Positions 10,680-21,410 of a DNA stretch of 64,000 nt are shown here, piece by piece. The DNA comes from Megaustenia siamemsis (lineage: Eukaryota; Mollusca; Gastropoda; Stylommatophora; Ariophantidae). Each line of letters starts with the position of its first letter. Position 1 is the first letter of the stretch. Location of the stretch: contig JAVIAB010000049.1 in the NCBI GenBank assembly GCA_032433765.1, forward strand, positions 25,439,602 through 25,503,601, given 5' to 3'. Under the pieces are notes generated by a model. That model worked only from the letters and a program-made list of their open reading frames with translations, was not told where the DNA came from and made no database searches. The translations under genes were made by a program, and so were the position numbers.

Positions 10680-11625
10680 AGAATAGTGGGCGAAACATCA
10701 AATTGGTTGGAAGTATAAAAAGGGGTGAGACAGGGATGCATCCTCTCTCCATACCTGTTCAACATCTGTGCTGAGAACATCATGAGAAATGACAGAATTG
10801 TGACATTCGACCCTTTCATAATAAATAGCAACATAATTCCAGAACTCAGATACGATGATATCACATTCCTCTTCTCAAGCAGTGCAGAATCATTAAAAGA
10901 GAAGAAAAGTGAGTGTGTTATTAAACACAGTGAAGAGCAAAACCTTTATCTAAACATACAGAAAACTAAGATGGTGTCCATTGATCAAACTAAAAGCCAA
11001 CCTGAAATCATCATCAACAGTTCTTCTTTTTTTCTTCCTCATCTGCCTTTCAGCATCGAGGGGAGATATAATTTGCGGTCTTTTGCTCTTCTGTTCACAT
11101 CTGCTGCTGTTATGTTTCCTAGTGCTTCTAATATTCCATCCATCCATTTTTTGCGTTGTCGACCTTTGGGTCTGGTATTCCCACAACGTTTATTGAAGGC
11201 TCGTTGTGTTGTGTTTAGATCTTTCTGCCTTGCAGCGTGACCAAACCACTTGATCTGTTGATTCTTTATATATTCTATGGCGGGGGCTATTCCTAGTTTC
11301 CTGTCATTTGTCTGACACATTTCATCTCAGTAGTGGTTTTCATCATCAACACATTTCATCATCAACAGTGAAGACTTGAAATTGAAACAAATTGAATATA
11401 TGGGATCTGTAGTATCTAATAATGGAGACTGCCAAAGAGATCAAAAGACGATTAGCAATAACAGAAGAAGAAAAAATTAAATGCAATGAAGAAGATGTGG
11501 CACAATATCAGCAAGGCAGTAAAAATAAAATTACTAAAGACTTCCCAATATCAACATTAGGTTGTGAATCATGGACAATCTCACAAACAGCAAAGAAGAA
11601 ATCAAATCATTCTGAACCATAATCT
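10680..11625 (+). mobile_element. LINE RT fragment interrupted by another LINE
   Basis: 10725-11015 encodes RQGCILSPYLFNI and an LRYDDITFL box (the usual YADD lacks its alanine codon), then NIQKTKMVS. The frame resumes after 11346 with EDLKLKQIEYMGSVVSNNGD and ends with a GCESWTI block near 11580. A - strand family D fragment lies between, flanked by copies of TCATCATCAACAG. It is an inactive RTE-like RT. Confidence 0.8.
11020..11345 (-). mobile_element. LINE 3' fragment (family D), nested insertion
   Basis: The - strand frame 11320 to 11039 reads KLGIAPAIEYIKNQQIKWFG, then NKRCGNTRPKGRQRKKWMDG and SMLKGR at its stop. It is inserted in the + strand LINE RT at 10680-11625 and flanked by the 13-bp direct repeat TCATCATCAACAG, the signature of target-primed reverse transcription. 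Confidence 0.82.
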
Positions 11626-11639
11626 TACTCTTGATCCTT

Positions 11640-11900
11640 CCAGCACTGTTAGATGTCACTTAGGGCTCATAGTGTTTTGTGCCATCCATTTTTATTCTAT
11701 TTGATATGTTCAATTTTATCCAATAAGTCTTTGCCTGCCAACTTTGCTTCTCTTATAAGTGTTCTTTTTTTAGTGTCTCTCTAGTCTTCCTCAATTTCTG
11801 TATCCTAATGGTTCCTACAGAAGAGCCTATTTTGGAATTCTCTTGTTGTTTCTTCTCAGCAAATGTCCTATATATGTCCATCTTCTCCTCATCTTAATTG
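11640..11900 (-). mobile_element. diverged LINE ORF2 C-terminal fragment
   Basis: The - strand reads LIREAKLAGKDLLDKIEHIK in a broken frame, a diverged relative of LIREAKAAGISSLNEIEML in family B. No 3' tail is clear. Confidence 0.5.
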
Positions 11901-11948
11901 TAGATGAGATTGTGGTTATGTGAATAGTCTTGTGAATTATGTGTACTA

Positions 11949-14061
11949 TAGCTCGTTTCAAATCACCTGCCCAACTTTTAAAATCGATATCTTTTTAATC
12001 TCTTTTGTGTAATTTTTTTTCAAATTTGCATGTAAAGTTATAATGATTAGAACCCAACAGGGAATTAATTTCATAAAAAAAAACATTTGGTTATTATTGT
12101 TGCTTATTTGATTTATATAAATTTATAACGACCCATTGATGTAGTCAAAACTTAATGTTTACAGTATTTTAAGTTAAAAATAGCTATTAAAAATCCATAC
12201 ACGGCAAATTGACGTGTTTGCACACATTCCACGTGGGCTTTCTGACACAATTAGACACTTGTAGAAAACACGAGGCATTGTGTGTTCCATTTCCGTTCAT
12301 TCATAGGTAGAGACGTGGAACAATAACATTTATCGTGAGTCTTAAAATGAAATTCTGCAGTTTACAAAACATCGCAATAAAAGATGTTATGACTATTTTT
12401 GCAAAGAGGCTAAACGAGGAAGATTATTTCATTCTTTAGAAAACCCTGAGAATAGGACAAGACACATTTTGGATTTATCTAAACGGTCATTTAATCGCTG
12501 GATTCAAGCACGTGACCGTCAATGTTCAAAATATACAAAATCACAAGAAGAGCAAAAATGTTGGATAATTTCGACAGTGAACTTATTAGAAGTGAAATTC
12601 GCAAAATGTTGGGTATGAATGAAACTGTTACAATAAGAAAATTAAAAATATTGCTGAAAAAGAACACAGTATTGAAATATCAAAGTCTACATTATGGAGG
12701 AATGTGAGAGCTGCAGGCTTTACATTCAGAAAGTATTCCAATGGACGAAACATCATCTGTGAGAAGCCACATATAGTAGTCATGAGAAGCAAGTACTTAC
12801 GTGACGTAAAAGAGGTGCGCAAGCAAGGTTATGATATTTTGTGTTTTGGATGAAACATGGATCAATGCTCACCACACTAACCAAAGGGAATGGCAGTCAT
12901 CAGATGGAAAGATTAAGAGATTAATACCTAGCAGCAAAGGACAGCGCTTGATAATTGCTCATGCAGGTAGTCGACAACATGGACTAATACAGAATGCAGA
13001 GCTCATTTTTCTTTCAAATCCATAGACAATCGGGATTATCACTCTGAGATGAATGGTCACATATTTAGACATTGGATTGAAAATTCTGTTCTCCCATCAC
13101 TAGATCGACCATCTTGCCTAATAATGGACAATGCAGCGTACCACAGCATTGTTGCACTTGAAGATAAAGTCCCGACGTCATCCAGTACAAAAGATGCTAT
13201 TAAGATATGGCTCACAAAGGAGCACATACAATTTAATAACATGTACTTAAAACCTGAATTACTATCTCTAGTAAAGCAAAAACAGAGGACAAAAGATTTT
13301 TCAAATAGATAAGATTATCCAAGAGCACGGTCATATAAGTTTGAGGCTGCCACCTTACCATGCTCATTTAAATCCAATAGAACTAATCTGGGCAAAATTA
13401 AAAGGACAAGTGGCAGATGAAAATACAACATTCAAATATGCGATGTAAAGACTCTTGCTAATCTCACTTTATTAATATATAGACAAAGATTATTGGGCTA
13501 AATGTGAAGACCACGTCTTAAAACAGGAAGAGGAATATTGGAAAAATGATGGTTTGTGGAACGTTCAACCCCAACAGTTATTAATCTTTTAGACTCGTCT
13601 GATTCAGAATGAAAGTATATAGCCCCACAATGTTGGCCCCTATATTACCTTAAATTAGTTCAACAACACGGTCCTTTTCAGGACCACACAACTATGAAAA
13701 TTGGCACATACAGGTATACCTTGATATTATCATCCGTCCTCGAACTGAGCAGACAATAATTCTCCTGGTGTTTTGTTTTATTAGGTTATTTCCCCATTAC
13801 GGCCACGCCTTTACCTAGTGAAAATTAATCATAGACCAGCAACTACGGTAATTTCTATTATTTAGGGGTTCACAATTTACAAATTTGACAACATCAAAGA
13901 AATATCGCCGCTTTAATAAAACTGCAGCTGCAAGATATTTGTTAAATATACATTTAAAGGGTCTTTTGCATTCTAATAACATTTGGAAAATTTCAAATTT
14001 TTTAACAAACGGTTAGAGAGTAATAGCGTTTTGAAGTTGGCAGATGATTTGAAACGAGCTA
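11949..14061 (+). mobile_element. Tc1/IS630-type DNA transposon, copy 1
   Basis: A 2113-bp unit bounded by imperfect inverted repeats starting TAGCTCGTTTCAAATCA (left) and its reverse complement (right), about 28 bp each, with TA on both outer sides (11947-48, 14062-63) as target duplication. It contains one decayed transposase frame. A second copy of nearly equal length lies 221 bases downstream in the same orientation. The terminal TA and DDE transposase place it in the Tc1/mariner/IS630 assemblage. Confidence 0.88.
12335..13592 (+). pseudogene. DDE transposase pseudogene (copy 1)
   Basis: Homologous along its length to the frame at 14666-15922. The start codon position is GTG instead of ATG, and frameshifts near 12400, 12660, 12835, 13015, 13300 and 13440 break it. 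Visible pieces include RSEIRKMLGMNETVTIRKL (helix-turn-helix region), LDETWINAHHTNQ with the first catalytic Asp, MDNAAYH with the second, and PPYHAHLNPIELIW with the Glu. No functional product is expected, though its inverted repeats could be used by a related transposase. Confidence 0.88.
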
Positions 14062-14099
14062 TAATTAGTTAATACATAACACGAGAGTATCTGGTAAGG

Positions 14100-14282
14100 A
14101 GGTAGCCATAATGAACCCCTAGCTCTTTACATCCGTGAAGTAAATTGTTTTATTCTTACCCCGTCAGTTGCAGAAATTGTCATTCTCACCGATGCAAAGT
14201 CAGTCTTACAATGTCAAGCCCAAAACAGGAGAGACTCATCCAATAAATAAAGATGTGTGTTCGCTTTCAGAAAAGACAGAAC
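14100..14282 (+). mobile_element. LINE RNase H fragment, 5' part split by a transposon
   Basis: From about 14165 the + strand reads VAEIVILTDAKSVLQCQAQN, the middle of a LINE RNase H domain (the TDAKS aspartate is a catalytic residue of the family). It stops at the left end of the second transposon copy. The continuation VLQWIPSHCGIP appears immediately after that copy, at 16397. Confidence 0.75.
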
Positions 14283-16393
14283 TAGCTTGTTTCATAACTC
14301 GTGCCCAACTTTTAAAATTGATAGCTTTTTAACCGCTTGTTATAAGTTGTTCAAATTTGCATGTAAAGTTGTAATGATTAGAACCCAACAGGGAATTAAT
14401 TTCATTAAAAAAAAACATTTGGTTATTATTGTTGTTTATTTGATTTATATAATTTATAACGACCCATTGATGTAGTCAAAACTTAATGTTTACAGTATTT
14501 TAAGTTAAAAATAGAGAGTAAGAATCCATACACGGCAAAATTGACGTGTTTCCACGCTTTCGCCGTGGTTTTTTGACACAATTAGACACTTGTAAAGAAC
14601 ACGAGAAATTGTGTGTTCCATTTCCGTTCATTCATAGGTGGAGACGTGGAACGATAACATTTATCATGAGTCTTAAAATAAAATTCTGCAGTTTACAAAA
14701 CATCGCAATAAAAATGTATGACTATTTTTGCAAAGAGGCTAAACGAGGAAGATTATTTCATTCTTTAGAAAACCCTGAGAATAGGACAAAGACACTTTTG
14801 GATTTATCTAAACGGTCATTTAATCGCTGGATTCAAGCACGTGACCATCAATGTTCAAAATATACAAAATCACAAGGAAGAGCAAAAATGTTGGATAATT
14901 TCGACAGTGAACTTATTAGAAGTGAAATTCGCAAAATGTTGGGTATGAATGAAACTGTTACAATAAGAAAATTAAAAGTATCGCTGAAAAAGAACAACAG
15001 TATTGAAATATCAAAGTCTACATTATGGAGGAATGTGAGAGCTGCAGGCTTTACATTCAGAAAGTATTCCAATGGACGAAACATCATCTGTGAGAAGCCA
15101 CATATAGTAGTCATGAGAAGCAAGTACTTACGTGAAGTAAAAGAGGTGCGCAAGCAAGGTTATGATATTGTGTACTTGGATGAAACATGGATCAATGCTC
15201 ACCACACTAACCAAAGGAATGGCAGTCATCAGATGGAAAGATTAAGAGATTAATACCTAGCAGCAAAGGACAGCGCTTGATAATTGCTCATGCAGGTAGT
15301 CGACAACATGGACTAATACAGAATGCAGAGCTCATTTTTCTTTCAAAATCTATAGACAATCGGGATTATCACTCTGAGATGAATGGTCACATATTTAGAC
15401 ATTGGATTGAAAATTCTGTTCTCCCCATCACTAGATCGACCATCTTGCCTAATAATGGACAATGCAGCGTACCACAACATTGTTGCACTTGAAGATAAAG
15501 TCCCGACGTCATCCAGTACAAAAGATGCTATTAAGATATGGCTCACAAAGGAGCACATACAATTTAATAACATGTACTTAAAACCTGAATTACTATCTCT
15601 AGTAAAGCAAAAACAGAGGACAAAGATTTTTCAAATAGATAAGATTATCCAAGAGCACGGTCATATAAGTTTGAGGCTGCCACCTTACCATGCTCATTTA
15701 AATCCAATAGAACTAATCTGGGCAAAATTAAAAGGACAAGTGGCAGATGAAAATACAACATTCAAAATATGCGATGTAAAGACTCTTGCTAATCTCGCTT
15801 TATTAAATATAGACAAAGATTATTGGGCTAAATGTGAAGACCACGTCTTAAAACAGGAAGAGGAATATTGGAAAAATGATGGTTTGTGGAATGTTCAACC
15901 CCAACAGTTATTAATCTTTTAGACTCGTCTGATTCAGAATGAAAGTATATAGCCCCCACAATGTTGGCCCCTATATTACCTTAAATTAGTTCAACAAATG
16001 GTCCTTTTCAGGACCACACAACTATGAAAATTGGACATACAGGTATACCTTGATATTATCATCCGTCCTCGAACTGAGCAGACAATAATTCTCCTGGTGT
16101 TTTGTTTTATTAGGTTATTTCCCCATTACGGCCACGCCTTTATGTAGTGAAAATTAATCATAGACCAGCAACTACGGTAATTTCTATTATTTAGGGGTTC
16201 ACAATTTACAATTTTGACAAACATCAAAGAAATATCGCCGCTTTAAGAAAACTGCAGCTGCAAGATATTTGTTAAATATACATTTAAAGGGTCTTTTGCA
16301 TTCTAATAACATTTGGAAAATTTCAACAGTTTTTAACAAACGGTTACTGAGTAATAGCGTTTTGAAGTTGGGCACGTGATTTGAAACGAGCTA
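14283..16393 (+). mobile_element. Tc1/IS630-type DNA transposon, copy 2, inside a LINE
   Basis: A 2111-bp unit with the same termini as copy 1. The right end is followed by TA; the left is preceded by AC, so one target TA has mutated or been lost. It splits a LINE RNase H domain (14165-14282 and 16397 onward), so it is younger than that LINE. The two transposon copies differ by scattered substitutions and indels. Confidence 0.88.
14666..15922 (+). pseudogene. DDE transposase, nearly intact, with frameshifts
   Basis: About 418 codons if frames are followed. It starts MSLKIKFCSLQNIAIK. An N-terminal region with LLDLSKRSFNRWIQARD and TLWRNVRAAGFTFRKY suits paired helix-turn-helix DNA binding. 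The catalytic domain shows VYLDETWINAHH, IMDNAAYH and HLNPIELIW. The interval between the second Asp and the Glu is 83 residues, far more than the 34 of Tc1. This resembles the DD82E (Sailor) lineage as I remember it from the literature. A missing G near 15218 and an extra C near 15425 break the frame. Both lie at homopolymers and may be sequencing errors. Confidence 0.85.
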
Positions 16394-16394
16394 T

Positions 16395-16800
16395 AGTCCT
16401 GCAGTGGATACCATCACATTGTGGCATCCCTGTAAATGAGAAAGCAGATGAACTCACAAAAGTAGATGGACGCCTTCAACAGTTCAACCAACCACAGAGC
16501 TTCAAAGAAATAAGAACAATCATGAAGCAAGCCAGGAAAACAGGATGGAGGGAGTTACATGGAAAGTATGAGCCAGAACATGACAGCCAAAACAACTTAA
16601 GAAGCTTGAGCAGACCAAGATATTCAGAACAGGTCATTGTGGCCTCAGAGCACATCTACATAAGATAGGACGCAGTGTTTTTGCTACATGTGACTGCATC
16701 CAGACAAACTCCAGAGCATACACTACAAGATGGCTGCAGCACTCTCAACACCCTAAAAACACATATATGGCCCACAGAAACAAACCTTCATGACAAGATA
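16395..16800 (+). mobile_element. LINE RNase H and C-terminus, 3' part after transposon
   Basis: Continues the RNase H begun at 14165: VLQWIPSHCGIPVNEKADEL, a linker, then TGHCGLRAHLHKIGRSVFAT with cysteines in another frame. This is an I/Jockey-like LINE tail similar to 26810-27265. It ends near 16800 without a clear microsatellite tail. Confidence 0.75.
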
Positions 16801-16849
16801 TAGGGAACCGGTGATGGCCTCAAATGTACCGTCTTGTTCCTAACCCAAG

Positions 16850-17160
16850 CTGGTAAAGTCAAGTACAAGACTTGAATCAACGTCTTAGCACACAAGTTTT
16901 CACCCATAGGTGTTCGACCATCATCAAGTGTTTGGAGAATTCTAGACAGTGTCGCTTCTTGCATCAAAACTCACAATGTGAGGCAGCATTCATCACCTTC
17001 TCAGTGTTACCGTAATACCCATTTCTGCCAGCGGCTGGGTCAACCGCGGGGGTATTTTTTTCCCCAACCCTGAGTACAATTAACAGGAATAGAACACAGG
17101 TTGTCAGAACATAGGTAGCCTAGTCAAGTGGTTTTCCTAACTAGGCTACTGAAGCCCCCA
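16850..17160 (-). mobile_element. tRNA-derived SINE (family 2)
   Basis: The - strand shows the tRNA-like head at 17100-17160 and the shared body with GGTTGACCCAGCCGCTGGCA-like sequence and a GTGAGTTTTGATGCAAGAAG segment, ending in an AAGTCTTGTACTTGACTTTA-like tail. It parallels 8622-8960 and 18105-18435. Confidence 0.7.
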
Positions 17161-17319
17161 ACCCAAACTGGTCTAACTGTATAGCAGTATCTGATCGCAG
17201 TATAAGAAATACACTGTCAGTGTAACCAATAGTAAGAGATTGACCAGAGCACATTAAGCATGGATTGGTGTTGTACTAGAGAAGTTACGTGATTGTTATG
17301 CGTATGTTAACTAATCAAC

Positions 17320-17740
17320 ATCATTATCATTAAGTGCCATGCTTGCTGGCATGGGTGATCATGTTTCTCCAAGACTTTCGATCTCAACAGTTATTTATCA
17401 TTTCTGTTGTTGATCTTCTGCTAAGCCATTCTCTTAAGTTGTCTGGTATCTTTTCTCTTTGCTTCCATCTCTTCATCCCTCAATTTTCCCAGTTGTCATG
17501 ATATATTCCAGCTGTTCTCTTCTCATTACATGGCCAAAAAATGATGATTGTTTCTTCATAATATTGGAAATGAGTCTGTTGTCCTATTGTCCATGATTCA
17601 CACCCATATGTTAAAACTGACTCTACATAATATTTAAAAAATCTTTTTTTTGTTTCTATTGTCAAAAGTGATTGTACAGTATCTTCCTCATTTTTGGAAA
17701 GCTGCTTTTGCCTGAGCTATTCTGCTTCTCACCTCTGCTG
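17320..17740 (-). mobile_element. LINE 3' end (family E)
   Basis: ATCATTATCATTAAGTGCCA opens the + strand view of the tail. The - strand frame at 17665-17480 reads YYVESVLTYGCESWTIGQQ in the RT C-terminal region. The copy is truncated and frameshifted. Confidence 0.75.
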
Positions 17741-18100
17741 TACATCTACTATCTGAGGTTAACATTGTAAGTTAACATTAATCAACATAAGTGTCCTAAT
17801 ACATGTGTTAGTCCTTCTACCTCAGAGACACTATCTACTTGTATGCAACATAACACAGCCATGGCTACAAGTCTAATTTCCAATGAATACATGGATGGTC
17901 TGTGCTTGCATACCCGAGAGCCAGTCAAGTAGAACAGCCATTCATGTACAGGCGTATGTTCTGATGTAGGCAACACGTATTCAATCTGATAGCTTAGTCA
18001 GTAGCTATTTTAGTCTATCATAAAGTGAAGTTTAGGACAGCCAAACGGTCAGAATTGACACTTCACATCCGAAGTCAAAGTAACATGGAGTGCCAGTTTC
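17741..18100. other. no recognised feature
   Basis: No LINE, SINE or coding signal is recognised. The - strand frame in 17782-17976 has no known domain. Confidence 0.3.
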
Positions 18101-18104
18101 AGGT

Positions 18105-18435
18105 AAAGGTAAAGTAACAAGACTTGAATCGGCATCTTAGCACACAAGTTTTCACTCATATGTGCTCGACTGCCTATCCAGAAGTGTTCGGAGACTTCTG
18201 GATAGTGTCGCTTCAAGCATCAAAACTCACGATGCGAGGCAGCATTCCTCACCTTCCCAGAGTACTACCCTGGTACCCATTTCTGCCAGCGGCTGGGTTG
18301 ACCGTGGGAGTATTCTTTTTTTTTTTTTCAACCTGGAGTATGACTTACACTGCTTCCAGCGGGAATCGACCATGGGTTGTCCGAACATCGGTAGACTAAT
18401 AGGGTGATTTTTCACAAATAGCCTACCGATGCCCC
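18105..18435 (-). mobile_element. tRNA-derived SINE (family 2)
   Basis: The best preserved copy of this family. On the - strand a tRNA-like head (GGGGGCATCGGTAGGCTATT; B box GGTCGATTCCC) is followed by an internal A-run (T-run on +) near 18305-18318 and the common body ending in a CAAGTCTTGTTACTTTACC-like tail. Confidence 0.75.
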
Positions 18436-18605
18436 CGACAGCTTCAATATCAAGGAAGTTATAACAGTGAGTGACAACAACAGTTGAAGCTATCACTGAA
18501 CTACTAAAACTTGTGTATCTGTTGATACACAATGTGATAAAGAGGAAGTGAAAAATAATGAAACGCAAATTGTGAATAGTTTGTCATCCACTTCATATTG
18601 TTTTA

Positions 18606-18790
18606 GTAAAGTAAAGTACCCACCCCCCTCCCCACGCCAAGTGGCATATAGGGAACATGGTGTTAGTGACCATAAATTTTACAGACCTTCGGCACATGAT
18701 TTTTGGGGTAATGTGGTCGGTATTACGCCAGTTCCGCTTTACTTTCCCAGAAAAAATCCGGTACCCATTAAAGGCTGGGTGAAATTGTTT
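18606..18790 (-). mobile_element. tRNA-derived SINE (family 1), head missing
   Basis: Contains CACGCCAAGTGGCATATAGG, TTTTTGGGGTAATGTGGTCG and TTTCCCAGAAAAAATCCGG, as in the full copies at 19905-20163 and 48727-48990. It lacks the tRNA-like head, so it is 5'-truncated. Confidence 0.78.
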
Positions 18791-18879
18791 TAGAGGAAAA
18801 TGTTATTTATAAGTTCAATAATACAAAACTAATGCGCAATCAAACTATGTGAATCAATCTGTCTGTATATCTATCTGTC

Positions 18880-19256
18880 TGCCTGTCTGTTTGTCTCTCT
18901 ATCTTGACCTTTCGAGCCGTAGCCGCCTCTGTCTGCCTGTCTGTTTGTCTCTCTATCTTGACCTTTCGAGCCGTAGCCGGCCATGGGGCATAGACCCACA
19001 TACTCTTTCTTTTTTAATCTAAATTTTTATCTAGCAGTTTTCAATCCTTGTAAAGATCTTTTATCAGATCTCGCCATTTGTCTCTGTTCTGTGCAAGCAA
19101 CTCTATCTTATTGAGGGAGCCGATTCCTGCTGCTCTTGCCTCTCTGATCAATGTTCTTCTCCGTGCCTCTGGGTCAGCCTCTTTGCCTTTTACCTGTTGT
19201 TTCCAACACGAGGGCTTTCTTTGCTATTCAGTTATTATCTCTCTTCATCACAATGA
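18880..19256 (-). mobile_element. LINE 3' end (family B) with duplicated tail
   Basis: The - strand carries the end of ORF2 (broken relatives of LIREA..AAGIGSLNKIELLAQNRDKW) and the 3' UTR. The terminal segment with CTTTCGAGCCGTAGCC is present twice (18905 and 18962), each with CTGTCTGTTTGTCTCTCTAT, a tandem duplication of the LINE terminus. Confidence 0.75.
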
Positions 19257-19424
19257 GGACAAGCACAAGTTGCAGGCGACCTAGTTATATTAGGATTAAG
19301 TGAAATGCGCTGGCTAGGAACGGGTAGGAAATCTGTAAGTGAATCACAAAATGTAATTTGTAACCAAAGTTACTTATAGTATTCCAATATTTTGGATTTA
19401 AAGTAGTTGATAAAGGCAGTCAGT

Positions 19425-19700
19425 AAAATTATCAAGTACCATGCCTGCTGGCGTAGGTGATCACGTCTCTCCACAACTTTCAATCTCGACAGTTGTTTAT
19501 CATTTCTTTTGTTGACCTTCTGAAAAGCCATTCTCTTAAGCTGTCTGGTATCTTTTCTCTTTACTTCCCTCTATCTCTTCATCCCTCAATTTTCACCAGT
19601 TGTTACATTATATTCCAGCTGTCTCCTTCTCATTACATGGCCAACAAATGATGATTGTTTCTTCCCAATATCTGTTTTTGTTGCAGCACTAAATTTTAAT
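19425..19700 (-). mobile_element. LINE 3' end (family E)
   Basis: ATCAAGTACCATGCCTGCTG, then the reverse complement of the family E C-terminal coding end. It is truncated at about 19700. Confidence 0.72.
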
Positions 19701-19797
19701 CTAATTTTCTTTTGGGGGGGGGTTTCAATTTAGTGTTCACAATGCCACATTTGTCTCTCAATTATCATGATTTTGGTGTACTACTTATACTTATTTT

Positions 19798-20163
19798 GGG
19801 TGTCCGGTTAGCGCAATCGATAGGCGGTTGGCTTACCACGGCAACAGCCGGGTTCGTACCCTGGCGAGGACACCTGGGTTTTACTAATTCCCTAAAAATT
19901 AGTGGGAGCCGCGATAGCTCAGTGGTTAGTGAACTGGACTACTACGGACAAGGGGTAGGGTTCGATCCCAACCAACGGCTCCGGGTTCACCCAGCCTTAA
20001 ATGGGTACCGGATTTTTTCTGGGAAAGTAAAGCAGCACGGGCGTAATACCGACCACATTACCCCAAAAATCATGTGCTGTGAAGGTCTGTAAAATATAGG
20101 GTCACTACACACCATATTTCCCTATACGCCACTTGGCGTGACGGGGGGTACTTTACTTTTTTT
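19798..20163 (+). mobile_element. SINE with two tRNA-like heads (dimeric family 1)
   Basis: The first head, 19800-19875, has a perfect A-box pattern (TAGCGCAATCG) and the B-box GGTTCGTACCC. The second, 19907-19983, has a 7-bp acceptor pairing GGAGCCG/CGGCTCC, A box TAGCTCAGTGG and B box GGTTCGATCCC. A family 1 body and T-rich end follow. The whole 366-bp unit is flanked by a 19-bp direct repeat TACTACTTATACTTATTTT (19779-19797, 20164-20182), so both heads moved together. Neither head folds as a complete functional tRNA. Confidence 0.85.
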
Positions 20164-20182
20164 TACTACTTATACTTATTTT

Positions 20183-20815
20183 ACTCTTTGTTATTTTATT
20201 GAGCTGTTTACAAACCCAATTAATTATTTTACTCTTTGTTATTTTATTGTGTTGTTTACAAACCCAATTAATTATTTTACTCTTTGTTATTTTATTGAGC
20301 TGTTTACAAACCCAATTAATTATTTTACTCTTTGCTATTTTATTGAGCTGTTTACAAACCCTATTAATTATTTTACTCTTTGCTATTTTATTGAGCTGTT
20401 TACAAACCCAATTAATTATTTTACTCTTTGTTATTTTATTGAGCTGTTTACAAACCCAATTAATTATTTTACTCTTTACTATTTTATTGAGCTGTTTACA
20501 AACCCTATTAATTATTTTACTCTTTGCTATTTTATTGAGCTGTTTACAAACCCAATTAATTATTTTACTCTTTGTTATTTTATTGAGCTGTTTACAAACC
20601 CAATTAATTATTTTACTCTTTACTATTTTATTGAGCTGTTTACAAACCCAATTAATTATTTTACTCTTTGTTATTTTATTGAGCTGTTTACAAACCCAAT
20701 TAATTATTTTACTCTTTGTTATTTTATTGAGCTGTTTACAAACCCTATTAATTTATTTTACTCTTTGTTATTTTATTGTGTTGTTTACAAACCCTATTAA
20801 TTATTTACTATTGTT
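20183..20815 (+). repeat. 48-bp minisatellite, about 13 copies
   Basis: The unit contains TTTACTCTTTGTTATTTTAT, TGAGCTGTTTACAAACC and CAATTAATTA. Because 48 is a multiple of 3, two + strand frames stay open (repeats of YFTLCYFIELFTNPIN and ILLFVILLSCLQTQLI). These are consequences of the array and not evidence for a membrane protein. The array starts at the right-hand target duplication of the dimeric SINE. Confidence 0.93.
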
Positions 20816-20829
20816 ATCGCATGAAACAT

Positions 20830-20985
20830 CAATTACTCATCGACGGGAAAAATATGAGTACCTGCCTTTGCTGCGAGAGACACCTATAGACGTGGCTGCC
20901 ATGGAAAAAAGGATTAACACGCAAAATTCAGTTCTTAGTTTCTAGTAACTTTGCTAGTGGTGAAAGTTGGCTAACGCAAAAAAAA
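20830..20985 (+). repeat. dispersed repeat fragment, also at 61585
   Basis: GAGTACCTGCC, GACACCT, GTGGCTGCC and CGCAAAATTCAGTTCTTAG occur in the same order as in 61585-61725. It is a low-identity pair of unknown type, perhaps an old SINE or MITE. Confidence 0.45.
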
Positions 20986-21014
20986 ATATGTGATCAATTA
21001 GTTTAGAATTTTAA

Positions 21015-21410
21015 TTTGTGTTCATCCACAACTTTCAATCTCGACAGTTATTGATCATTTCTGTTGTTGACCCTCTGCCAAGTCATTTCTCTTAAGCTGT
21101 CTGGTATCTTTTGCTTCCCTTTGTCTCTTCTTCCTTCAATTTTCCCAGTTGTCACAATATATTCCTGCTGTTCTCTTCTCATTACATGGTCAAAAAATGA
21201 TGTATGTTTTCTGACTAATATTGGATATTTTGCTTTGCCTCTTTCAGAACATTTTCATTACTCTTCTTAGCTGTTCATGGTATTCTCAACATTCTTCTGT
21301 AAAACTACATTTCTACAGCCTCTATTGATTTTCTTGTCTGTTGTTCTATTGTCCATGATTCACATCCATATGTTATGACTGGTTCTACATAACATTTAAA
21401 AGACTTATAC
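21015..21410 (-). mobile_element. LINE 3' end (family E)
   Basis: Carries the reverse complement of the GHVMRRE and LRRML-like blocks and the SWTIEQQ region of family E. Both ends are truncated and the frames are broken. Confidence 0.72.

Noticed and set aside
19800..19983. Two functional tRNA genes
   Set aside because: A and B boxes are present but the anticodon and T arms do not pair fully. Both lie inside one SINE bounded by a target duplication.
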